64,000 nucleotides of DNA from Paenibacillus aceris. Lineage in GTDB: Bacteria > Bacillota > Bacilli > Paenibacillales > NBRC-103111. Positions within the stretch are counted from its first letter, which is position 1; every line of letters begins with the position of its first letter. Shown here piece by piece: positions 26,925 through 35,248 of this stretch. Under the pieces are notes generated by a model. The model saw only the letters and a program-made list of their open reading frames with translations. It was not told the origin of the DNA and searched no databases. Position numbers and translations under genes: made by a program. Where the stretch lies: the NCBI RefSeq assembly GCF_017874035.1, contig NZ_JAGGKV010000011.1, forward strand, positions 1 through 64,000, in the 5' to 3' direction.

Positions 26925-28445
26925 TTACTTCGTTTTCTTCCACTCATCAAGTTGTTTTTGAGCTTCTGCGACAACTTTGTCAATACCGGCTGCTTTCAAC
27001 TTGTCTTGGAATTCTTTCAGTTTATCGCTTGCAGCCACAGTACCTGTTTCAAGAGCTGGTCTGTATTGGTCAATTACAGTCGCAATGTTAGCAATTTCCG
27101 CTATAACTGCTGAATTCACAAACTTGAAGCCCATAAGCGGTGATGCTTTAGCTGTTTCGTTTTCTTTTTGTGTATTAGCTACAACGTTTGGATCTGTGCC
27201 TTCAACTAACAAACCGTTGAACGTATTACCGAATACCCAACTTGCGTTAGGAACGTAACCAGCTTCTTTGTTAATTTTGATCGTATTATCTGCATTTTTC
27301 GTATAGTGCTTACCTTCAACGCCGAAGCTGATTGTGTTATACAGCTCTTTGTCCGTGTTCAGCAAATTAATGAACATCATCGCGCGCTCAGGGTTTTTGG
27401 ACGTTTTGCTGATCGCTTGCATAGTTGTAATAATGGAACCGGTTCCTGCCCATACCTCAGTTGTTGGAATCGCAATTACATCATTTCCGCCGTTTGCAGT
27501 CTTAAACTGTGTCTCAACGCCTGGCTTCAATACGTTGTGGACTTGAACAACTGCGTTGCCTGTTTTCTCAATGTCCGCTTTGTTTTTCAATGTAGCCGCG
27601 TTCTCGTTGATATAGCCTTTATCGTGCCAGCTCTTCGCCACATCTAAATATTGAGCGTATTGTGGAGTTTCAAACATATTGATAACTTTGTCTGGATTTT
27701 TAAGATCAACACCAATACCTGCATTAGCAACAATTGCTTCTAATCCGTAACCGCGGTACATATTACCAAATCTGCCTGTACGATCCATCAAGAACGGAAC
27801 AACGTCTTTGGACTCGCCTGCTTTTACTTTTGCCAAGAACGGCTCAAGATCTTCAATCTTTTTGATGGAATTAACGTCCAGATTGTATTTATCCGCATAT
27901 TTCTTCTGGATTAAGAAGCCTTGTTTGTTTGTTACGGTTTGATAGTTAGGAATACCGTACACTTTGCCGTTAATTTTTGTAGCATCCCAAACGAATTGCG
28001 GCATGGATTTATCCAATGTTGGCGCATATTTAGCCATCAAATCATCAAGTGGGATGAAAGCCCCTTTAGATTGGTTTGTTACATAGTCCCAGTTCCAGTT
28101 AGATACCCAAGCGATGTCGTAGTTCTCACCAGAAGCAGTAGTTGTGTTCATTTTTTGAACATAGTCAGCGAAAGTTTGCGGTTGCAATTTAACTGTTGCA
28201 TTGATTTTCGCCTTCGTGATTTTGTTGACAGCTTCTTGTACACTTGCCATATCTTGCGGAATCGCGCTTAATGGGTAATTCCAAATCAATTCTACTGGCG
28301 CTAGTTGCTCTACCTTGGTAGTTGCAGCCGCACCAGCCGCTGGACTTGCAGTAGAAGCACTTTCGGATCCTTTGCTACCGCATGCTGACAATAGAACAGC
28401 AATACTTACTGCGCCTGTTAATACCTTAAACATTTCCTTTCTCAT
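26925..28445 (-). CDS. Sugar ABC transporter solute-binding lipoprotein (LplA/YtcQ type)
   Basis: 506 residues. Lipoprotein signal with lipobox LLSACGS (Cys22) and a Ser/Ala-rich linker. It has the group 1 extracellular solute-binding fold and a DUF3502-type C-terminal part (NPERAMMFINLLNTDKELYNTI). It binds an oligosaccharide at the outer face of the membrane and delivers it to the two permeases upstream in the operon. No ATPase is encoded here; this class normally shares an MsmX-type ATPase encoded elsewhere. The hairpin just before the gene may raise its mRNA level relative to the permeases. Confidence 0.93.
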   Translation of the reverse strand: MRKEMFKVLTGAVSIAVLLSACGSKGSESASTASPAAGAAATTKVEQLAPVELIWNYPLSAIPQDMASVQEAVNKITKAKINATVKLQPQTFADYVQKMNTTTASGENYDIAWVSNWNWDYVTNQSKGAFIPLDDLMAKYAPTLDKSMPQFVWDATKINGKVYGIPNYQTVTNKQGFLIQKKYADKYNLDVNSIKKIEDLEPFLAKVKAGESKDVVPFLMDRTGRFGNMYRGYGLEAIVANAGIGVDLKNPDKVINMFETPQYAQYLDVAKSWHDKGYINENAATLKNKADIEKTGNAVVQVHNVLKPGVETQFKTANGGNDVIAIPTTEVWAGTGSIITTMQAISKTSKNPERAMMFINLLNTDKELYNTISFGVEGKHYTKNADNTIKINKEAGYVPNASWVFGNTFNGLLVEGTDPNVVANTQKENETAKASPLMGFKFVNSAVIAEIANIATVIDQYRPALETGTVAASDKLKEFQDKLKAAGIDKVVAEAQKQLDEWKKTK

Positions 28446-28493
28446 ACAATTACCCCCCTGCGATAATTTGATTTTGTATGTTGCATATATATC

Positions 28494-28524
28494 AACTGCA
28501 GCAGCTTATTGAGGCGCTGCAGTT
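28494..28524 (-). other. Intercistronic hairpin before the solute-binding protein
   Basis: AACTGCAGC and GCTGCAGTT form a perfect 9-bp stem between the second permease and the binding protein gene. It has no T-run, so it is more likely an mRNA-stabilising or processing stem than a terminator. Confidence 0.5.
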
Positions 28525-28542
28525 TGATAACGAACGACTTGC

Positions 28543-29433
28543 CTACCCTTTGATGGAGCCCACTGTGAGCCCGCTTATGAAAAACCTTTGGAACATAGGG
28601 AAAATAAACATCATCGGTCCCGCTGCAAGCACAGCCATCGCCATTCTTGCCGATAAGCTCGGGAAGTCAGCTAGGTTAAAGTCGACATTTACCGTTGCGA
28701 GGTTGTTCGATAAAAATTCAATTGTGCTCATCACGCGGTAAAGTAGCAATTGAAGAGGAATCAGCTTCTGGTTATCGATAAACAATAAGCCAAGCCACCA
28801 GTCGTTCCAATATTGGAATGAAATGAACAGACCAATCGTGACAAGTGCTGGTATGGATAGCGGAAGCACCATAGTGAAAAATATACGCCACTCATTCGCA
28901 CCGTCGATTTTGGCCGACTCGAAAATTTCGAGTGGAAGCTTATCCAAGAACCCTTTCATGACGAGAACAAAGAACGGGCTCAGCAAGTACGGAACGATCA
29001 GCGCCCAAATGGTATCCTTCAAGTGCAAATACTGCGATATCAGAATGTAGAACGGAACTAGTCCGCCACCGAATAACGTTGTAAAGAAAACGTAAAGCGT
29101 CATGATTTTGCGGTACCGATAATCGCGTCGCGACATCGTATAAGCTGTCAGAGTTGTGAAGAGCAAACCAACAATTGTTCCTACGATTGTTACGAAAACG
29201 GTAACCCCATATGCACGAATCAGTGCATCAGGAGCATTAAGGATAATTTCATAAGCTTTCGTGCTGAAAACCTTTGGAAATAAATGATAGCCATGTGTTA
29301 GTAGCGATTTTTCTTCCGTAAACGAAATGGATATGACCAGAACAAGAGGCACTATAAGCGCCAATGACAATATGCAGAATAACACATTAATGCAATTGCC
29401 TGTCCAGTTCACTTTGTTGCTTTCCGTTTGCAT
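28543..29433 (-). CDS. Sugar ABC transporter permease (AraQ/YtcP type)
   Basis: 296 residues with six predicted membrane segments and an AAGGAGGTAAG binding site. It has the family motif in the cytoplasmic EAA loop (LEIFESAKIDGANEWRIF), the start NVLFCILSLALIVPLVLV, and the typical C-terminus MFQRFFISGLTVGSIKG. It forms the membrane channel with the permease encoded just upstream. Confidence 0.93.
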   Translation of the reverse strand: MQTESNKVNWTGNCINVLFCILSLALIVPLVLVISISFTEEKSLLTHGYHLFPKVFSTKAYEIILNAPDALIRAYGVTVFVTIVGTIVGLLFTTLTAYTMSRRDYRYRKIMTLYVFFTTLFGGGLVPFYILISQYLHLKDTIWALIVPYLLSPFFVLVMKGFLDKLPLEIFESAKIDGANEWRIFFTMVLPLSIPALVTIGLFISFQYWNDWWLGLLFIDNQKLIPLQLLLYRVMSTIEFLSNNLATVNVDFNLADFPSLSARMAMAVLAAGPMMFIFPMFQRFFISGLTVGSIKG

Positions 29434-29447
29434 GCCTGCTTACCTCC

Positions 29448-30362
29448 TTACCAAAGTGCATTGTCTGAGTTAATTTTTTTGATAATCCAGTTGGACAATA
29501 GGACAAGAATGAACCCAACAACAGACTGGTAAAGCCCGATTGCGGTAGACATTCCGACATCTCCGACAACTCGCAGCGATCGGTATACAAACGTATCGAT
29601 TACATCAGTTGCATTATATAAGAAGCTTGTGTCGTTCGGAATAAAGTAGAACAATCCGAAGTCAGCACGGAATATATTACCGATAGCAACGATTAGTAAA
29701 ATCACGATTAGCGGTGTCAATAGCGGTATCGTAATCTTGCGAATCATTTGCCATTTCGATGCGCCGTCAATTTTGGCAGCTTCGTAATAGCTAGAATCAA
29801 TGGAAAGAATACCGGCATAGTAGATAAGTGTTGAGAAGCCTACGCCCTTCCATATTTGTGTTAGAATGATAATAAACGGCCAGTACTTTGCTTGCTCGTA
29901 CCATTTAATGGGCTGATCACCAAGTGACTGAAGCATGACGTTCATGAACCCGTTTTTATGATCCAGAAACCCGAAAACGATATACCCCACAACAACCCAA
30001 GATAAGAAATAAGGCAGAAACAAAGTCGTCTGGTGAAGCTTAATCCATTTTCGTGGGATTTCATTTAACAAAATAGCAAATGTTAAGGCAAACACTAAAG
30101 TTAGTAAGATAAAACTCATGTTATAAAGAATCGTGTTGCGTGTTACTGTGAAAGCGTTGTCGGATTTAAAAAAGAATTCAAAGTTTTTTAACCCGATCCA
30201 TTCGCTCCCCCATATCCCCAAATCGTATCGATATTGTTTAAATGCAATAACGAGACCGAGCATGGGCAAATAATTGAAAATCAATTTATACAGGATTGCC
30301 GGTAATGACATAAAGAACAATTCCTGATTTCGTCTGAAGTGCTTCCACTCCCTTTTTAGCAT
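29448..30362 (-). CDS. Sugar ABC transporter permease (LplB/YteP type)
   Basis: 304 residues with about six membrane segments. The EAA loop reads SSYYEAAKIDGASKWQMI and the N-terminal region has LFFMSLPAILYKLIFNYLPMLG. It is preceded by AAGGGGGGGAAG. This is the first gene of the operon permease-permease-binding protein-heparinase. The regulatory element at 30438-30491 lies about 75 bp upstream of the start. Confidence 0.93.
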   Translation of the reverse strand: MLKREWKHFRRNQELFFMSLPAILYKLIFNYLPMLGLVIAFKQYRYDLGIWGSEWIGLKNFEFFFKSDNAFTVTRNTILYNMSFILLTLVFALTFAILLNEIPRKWIKLHQTTLFLPYFLSWVVVGYIVFGFLDHKNGFMNVMLQSLGDQPIKWYEQAKYWPFIIILTQIWKGVGFSTLIYYAGILSIDSSYYEAAKIDGASKWQMIRKITIPLLTPLIVILLIVAIGNIFRADFGLFYFIPNDTSFLYNATDVIDTFVYRSLRVVGDVGMSTAIGLYQSVVGFILVLLSNWIIKKINSDNALW

Positions 30363-30437
30363 TTGCTTCCCCCCCTTGTGATGTGTTCAACCTCTGTCGT
30401 ATGCCCTTATTATTGAGGGAAAACCGCATAAATAACT

Positions 30438-30491
30438 ACTGTAATAATCAAAAAACACTCCACTTTCGTCCCGCACAATCGCTAAAACACT
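30438..30491 (-). promoter_or_regulatory. Shared regulon element B (ABC transporter operon)
   Basis: ACTGTA (30438-30443), 8 bases, AAAACACT (30452-30459), 24 bases, AAAACACT (30484-30491), with ACAAT at 30475-30479. On the minus strand the two AGTGTTTT boxes are 32 bp apart and a TACAGT lies downstream. Similarity to the element at 53464 extends through the leader (TATGCCCTTATTATTG and GTGTTCAACC). Confidence 0.75.
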
Positions 30492-30507
30492 GCATTTTCA
30501 ACTAAAA

Positions 30508-30551
30508 AGGACAAAAAGAAAAGCTTCTAGGTACCTCCGTACCCAGAAAGC
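30508..30551 (-). terminator. Terminator of the AraC gene
   Basis: GCTTCTAGGTAC pairs with GTACCCAGAAAGC around a CTCC loop, just past the stop at 30562. On the minus strand it is followed by TTTTCTTTTTG. A related hairpin occurs at 53545-53574. Confidence 0.75.
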
Positions 30552-30561
30552 CATATAGAGC

Positions 30562-32868
30562 CTACTCTTGAACAACTGTTTTAAAGCGGTATTCTTTCGG
30601 CGTAATCCCGAATTTCTTTTTAAATAACTTGAAAAAGTAGCTTTCGTTGTTGTAACCAACCATTTCCATGATACGAGTGATGCTATAATCTTTGGTTTCA
30701 AGCAATTGAAGTGCTTTTCCCAAGCGAACATCATTAATATACTCACTAATGGACACCGATTCATGCAGTCTGAATTGCTTGCTCACATGGGCCGAAGACA
30801 GTTTCATGGCAGCCGCGATGCTTTGCATGCTCAGATTCAAATCCTTATACTGCTCTTCAATCATTTCTTTAATGGTATCCGTTAAAATTTGATTCGATTG
30901 TTCTTTGACATCTTGCGTTCGCTGCTTCTGAATGGCTTTGAATATGTCAAGAAATACGTGATATATAGGCTCTAACGTTTCTTGCTTCATGGTGTCCTGA
31001 ACATATCGCTTAAAGTCCAGGCTGACTTGTCTTACGGTTCGACTGTTCATTTCACGCACGATATTTTCCACCAGCGCAAGCAAATGAAGAATGGCATACA
31101 TGATATTGTTATAATGCATGACTTTCATATGTTGAAACAGTTGATCCAAATGTTCCTGAAAATCCTTCTCTTGCCCAGACTTTAAGGCTTCAGTTATTTT
31201 CTTTACTGCGTCAATTGGAAATTGGAACGTGATATTATCATTATTGTGTCTTACGAGATCCGGTGTGATGATACTACCTTTACCGAAAATCATTCGGTAG
31301 TTTGAATTATCCAATACATGACCGTATTGCTGTGAAATTTGCTGATACCGGTCAACTTTTTCTCCAATCGAAACGGTAATCGAGAGACTGTAGTATTGGA
31401 GAATAGTTTGCTGAAGCTCTTTTAACGTATGTGTCAAGGTTGTCGTATCATCACTATGAGACCTATTTCCATCGCTAATGAGTAAGACAAAGTGGTCATT
31501 GCCCATTGGGACAACTTCGCAGTTGACACTTTTCGAAACAAGCTCCTTTGTAATATTCGCGACCGCAAACTTATACATTCTCTTCTCGCCATCACTCGTT
31601 TTCGATTCAAATTCAGCAAAATCATCGATCAACAGTACACATACACGCAGCCCTTGATTAAAATCCATATCCCAATTGACTTGTTCCATTTCTTCCTGGG
31701 TAGGCAGACTCGCATCGGAAATCAGTCTTCGCAACGCGTAAGTCTTCTGCGCATCCCTGTTCGTATGCTCCTCCGATTCATGTTTCACTAATTGATGCAT
31801 CACATCTTGATAGGCAGTCGATATGACTTTCAACTCATCCAATTTGGACCTGTCGTTCGTCTCTTTGCTGCGGATTCCCGTCACTTGATTCAATAAATTT
31901 TCAATTGGACGATATAGGCGGTAAGCAATCAGCAGCGAACCTGCGACAGATAGAATTAAGAATACAATGATGATCGCAAAGGAAATCACCCGCATTTTGC
32001 TTAGCTTGCCCCATACAATTTTGTAAGGCTGATCACTCACAATGACCCAGTCGTTTTTGTTGGATGACGTAAAGCTCAGAATGGACTTGGCATTACCCGA
32101 ACCGCGTACGAGATAGTCCTGTGTTATGCCTGCGCTCACTTTTTCTCGGATAATGGATTCAATTGAATCCATAGAAGCAACATCGCTCTGCTGTTGGGCC
32201 ATAAGTGGAATTCCTGATTTATCTGTAATAAAAATAGAGCCTCGAATTCCTTCAGACGTTTTATTCATATCCGCTAAGTTATCAAACAACCAGGACGGCT
32301 TGATTGTTACGACCAGCTTGTTCTCAGAGACATTATCATAAATGAACATCGCCAAAGATGGAAATGGCATTTTATCCGTATATAAAGGAACAAAGGTAAG
32401 AACGGGTATATTTTTCTGCGAATGGATATACGCATCAATGACACCATTCATACCGTCATCCTGGCAATTCAAACTACTCAAAGTTGAATAATAACAGCCT
32501 GTTTTGGCGTTATAGATCGTAATATTTTGTAAAAAAGATGAGTTAGATACGGTTTTCTCCAACCTGTTTAATTTCTGTGCAAGTTCGCCCATATCCATCA
32601 CATTGATGTTTGACAAATAGACGACGTCAGGGTCAAAAAAGGTGGAAACCGCAATGTTTTTAACCGTATCATGCATGTAGTCAATATTGTATTTGATTTG
32701 CGAAAGCACCTTTAAATCCGCTTGCTGCTGCATTTGCAGCATCGTTTTATCAGAGTTGTAGAACAGAAGCGTCGTGCTGACTGATAAAAATGCAACCATG
32801 AGAACCGTAATAGAGAGCAAAAGCTTCAGCAAATATTTTCTTGATTTGTACAGACGAATAAAATTCAT
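30562..32868 (-). CDS. Membrane-bound AraC-family regulator with sensor domain
   Basis: About 768 residues from the ATG at 32868, with GAGGGTGG upstream. It has a membrane segment near 15-40, a large extracellular sensor region of dCache style (about 40-290), a second membrane segment (ISFAIIIVFLILSVAGSLLIAY), a HAMP-like/linker region with a degenerate cyclase-like segment, and an AraC DNA-binding domain of two helix-turn-helix units at the C-terminus (MQSIAAAMKLSSAHVSKQF, then SITRIMEMVGYNNESYFFKL). This class senses an external or lipoprotein-presented sugar and activates the adjacent transporter operon. The shared upstream elements suggest it also controls the GH88 and sulfatase operons and possibly itself. 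Confidence 0.9.
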   Translation of the reverse strand: MNFIRLYKSRKYLLKLLLSITVLMVAFLSVSTTLLFYNSDKTMLQMQQQADLKVLSQIKYNIDYMHDTVKNIAVSTFFDPDVVYLSNINVMDMGELAQKLNRLEKTVSNSSFLQNITIYNAKTGCYYSTLSSLNCQDDGMNGVIDAYIHSQKNIPVLTFVPLYTDKMPFPSLAMFIYDNVSENKLVVTIKPSWLFDNLADMNKTSEGIRGSIFITDKSGIPLMAQQQSDVASMDSIESIIREKVSAGITQDYLVRGSGNAKSILSFTSSNKNDWVIVSDQPYKIVWGKLSKMRVISFAIIIVFLILSVAGSLLIAYRLYRPIENLLNQVTGIRSKETNDRSKLDELKVISTAYQDVMHQLVKHESEEHTNRDAQKTYALRRLISDASLPTQEEMEQVNWDMDFNQGLRVCVLLIDDFAEFESKTSDGEKRMYKFAVANITKELVSKSVNCEVVPMGNDHFVLLISDGNRSHSDDTTTLTHTLKELQQTILQYYSLSITVSIGEKVDRYQQISQQYGHVLDNSNYRMIFGKGSIITPDLVRHNNDNITFQFPIDAVKKITEALKSGQEKDFQEHLDQLFQHMKVMHYNNIMYAILHLLALVENIVREMNSRTVRQVSLDFKRYVQDTMKQETLEPIYHVFLDIFKAIQKQRTQDVKEQSNQILTDTIKEMIEEQYKDLNLSMQSIAAAMKLSSAHVSKQFRLHESVSISEYINDVRLGKALQLLETKDYSITRIMEMVGYNNESYFFKLFKKKFGITPKEYRFKTVVQE

Positions 32869-33041
32869 GTGTCCACCCTCTTCTAGAAAGCTATATGTTA
32901 ACATGTGTTATTTTGAAGTAACTCACACTGAGGAATTCATTATAATGTCATATCAGGGATACAAAGTTAATACTTTTGAAATAGAATTAGTGTTTACATA
33001 CGTTCCCACTCTATTATTAGGTCAATTTCACATATTTCGCT

Positions 33042-33095
33042 ACTGTAAAAATTAAAAAAAGCTCTACTTTTTAAGTAGCGCTCTAATATTTCTGC
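33042..33095 (-). promoter_or_regulatory. Shared regulon element D, partial (upstream of the AraC gene)
   Basis: ACTGTA (33042-33047), 8 bases, AAAAAGCT (33056-33063), then CTCTACTTTTT as in element A. The distal box position (33088-33095) is not conserved. It lies about 175 bp upstream of the AraC start and may mark autoregulation. Alternatively the arms CGCTACT and AGTAGCG around it could act as a terminator for the antiterminator gene. Confidence 0.45.
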
Positions 33096-33146
33096 GTTTA
33101 ATCCTTAGTTTATAATCGGGGGCGAACCGAAACCTGAGTTAGGAAG

Positions 33147-33980
33147 TTAGGCATTTGACGGTTGAAGCAATCGCTCAAGATGCATTGTCAAATATCCGGT
33201 TTCATCATCCGGCACTTCCACATTCAAAGTATCGCTCAGCATCAATGATAGCACTTTTGCTTTCACGTACGTATCTCCATACTCCTCTTTAATTTTGTCC
33301 AGCAGTGAGTTCTGAAGCGTCTTTTTTTGTTTGACACGTTCGATTAAGCCCTTCAGGTGACTAATAAAGCGGAGTGTGGAAAATGAGTCATCGAAGTTAA
33401 AGCCCAACTCTTTGGCGGCTTCAATCGTCTGAGACACTACTCTCACGACAGCAAATGAGTCAATAGACTGCTCCTTATCTCTCGCCCCCTTGAAATGCAT
33501 GGCCAGAAAAGCGATTTCGTCCTCAGGAAGTTTTACACCAAGATGTTCATTTAAGAAGTCGACAGACTTCTTGGCTACCTTGTACTCCTCTGGATACATA
33601 TATTGAATTTCATACGTAAATGGATTGTTGATAAAAGTACCGCGCTTTTGCCGTTCTACGGCAAAGTTAATGTGATCAACGAGTGAAGCATGAATCGTTT
33701 CCGAGAAAGCGCCTTCCAGTATCCCCTGCGCATTGGCAATGACTTCCTCGGTGATCCCAATAATTTTAACATCGACTGCGTTTAAAATTTGCTCATAATT
33801 TTTAAGCACCTCGGATGTATGCAACAGAAATTCCTGCTTAATTTCACTTTCAGTTATAATCATCCCCGGCGTCTTCTTAAAGCCGATTCCTTTCCCGAAG
33901 GCGATCGAATTTTTCCCTGTCGATAAATGCGCCATCACAATGTTATGGGAAAGGACGTGTACAATTTTCCGTTCAATCAT
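33147..33980 (-). CDS. BglG/LicT-family transcription antiterminator
   Basis: 277 residues with a GGGAGGTAG binding site. An RNA-binding CAT domain (residues 1-55: VLSHNIVMAHLSTGK, GKGIGFKKTPG) is followed by two PTS regulation domains, with candidate phospho-histidines in SLVDHINFA and LAMHFKGA (PRD1) and in RFISHLKGL and YLTMHLERL (PRD2). Such proteins bind a leader RNA to prevent termination, under control of PTS phosphorylation. No PTS enzyme II gene is present nearby, so it is either an orphan or acts on a distant operon. Its leader holds a GCAGGAT ... ATCCTGC hairpin near 34075-34105 that I could not identify as an antiterminator target. Confidence 0.92.
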   Translation of the reverse strand: MIERKIVHVLSHNIVMAHLSTGKNSIAFGKGIGFKKTPGMIITESEIKQEFLLHTSEVLKNYEQILNAVDVKIIGITEEVIANAQGILEGAFSETIHASLVDHINFAVERQKRGTFINNPFTYEIQYMYPEEYKVAKKSVDFLNEHLGVKLPEDEIAFLAMHFKGARDKEQSIDSFAVVRVVSQTIEAAKELGFNFDDSFSTLRFISHLKGLIERVKQKKTLQNSLLDKIKEEYGDTYVKAKVLSLMLSDTLNVEVPDDETGYLTMHLERLLQPSNA

Positions 33981-34186
33981 AAGCTACCTCCCAATTGTTG
34001 GGCTTCGGGGGAACCCCGCAAAAATCGACCAAGACTACAAACATTTTACATCACATCGCTGCCTCAAAAGTTTAGCAGGATTTCACTAAGATCTTGTTAT
34101 CCTGCACAAATCGCACCCCTGATGAAGGACCGTTGGCAGAAGTAACTATTCATAAATCGCGATCGTGACCTCCACTTGGTAAAAAG

Positions 34187-34224
34187 AAGCCCGTTATTTG
34201 ACTATGCAGCCATTTAACGGGCTT
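34187..34224 (-). terminator. Terminator of the second GH20 gene
   Basis: AAGCCCGTTA pairs with TAACGGGCTT around a 17-base loop and is flanked by T-runs on both strands, so it can act in both directions. It lies about 14 bases past the stop at 34238. Confidence 0.8.
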
Positions 34225-34237
34225 TTTCATTACAAGT

Positions 34238-35248
34238 TTACTGTCCAAGAATTATTCTTGCCATGGCTGCCAGGTCGATTATATCCAACTTGTTATCCTG
34301 ATTAAAGTCATACATACGTAGTGAAGACCAATCCGGAAGGCTGCTGGTTGCTCCATAATTACTTGCCAATACGGCCAAGTCTCCTACGCTTGCGGTCGTA
34401 TTTACGGCTCCCGCAAAAGTAACCAGCGCTGTGTTCAAATCAATTACAGCCTGATTCACTTGTGCCTGCGTGGCATTCACATCATTGACGACTGCAATCG
34501 CGCTGCTGATCGCTGCTTTTAACGCATCGATTGCGCTTTGTGCATAATATCCCCATCGGGTCGAGCTAATCATGGCTGCATCGACCGTCGCCTGTGCAGC
34601 TGCAATCCTCGCATTCAGCGCTGTTTTATCCACAATAGGAACAGTAACCTGAACATTGTAGGCAGAAAGGCTATTTAATGGCGTTTCATCACCATTTAAA
34701 TCAGCGACGACAGCACGATTCACGTAAACGGCACTATCTGCTGTTTGGTTCAACTGCTGAGCCTGAAAGTTCAGCTTTAAAATGTCCTTACTTCCCGTAA
34801 CTGCACCATTCGCACCTGATGCTGCTGCAAGCAGTCTTACACTCCCATTAGAGTCGGATTCACCCACAACTGAAAATCCGTTAACGATTGCATCCGCAGA
34901 TATAAATCGCAATTGCTTCGGATCGAAGCTAATCGTCAGATCCTGGGCGTAAACACTCGTAGTGACATTCACAAAGCTGTACGTCAAACTGACAGGCTGC
35001 CCGGCTTGTACGGATACCGGACCGGTTAACTGGACACCGGTTAATGGTTTTACTTGCAGACCAGAGATAGCTGTCTGTAAGGCGACTGCCGCTGCATCTG
35101 CCTGCGCTTGCGTCGCATTCGCGTCATTGCTCACGTTGATGGCTGCAGTTAACGCCGTTTGCAACGAGGTCCAGGATGCCGCCGTGTAGCTATTGCTATT
35201 CAATGCTTGTGCTGCCATAATTTTTGCATTCAGCGCCGTTTTATCTGC
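34238..35248 (-). repeat. Class B FIVAR-cohesin-FIVAR-dockerin tail, copy 1
   Basis: About 1 kb encoding the last 336 residues. Nearly the same sequence recurs at 39988-40998 and 43989-44999, all in the same orientation. Confidence 0.9.

Noticed and set aside
33981..34186. RAT-type antiterminator site before the LicT-like gene
   Set aside because: A GCAGGAT/ATCCTGC hairpin is present, but it does not match the known RAT consensus and has no overlapping terminator that I could define.
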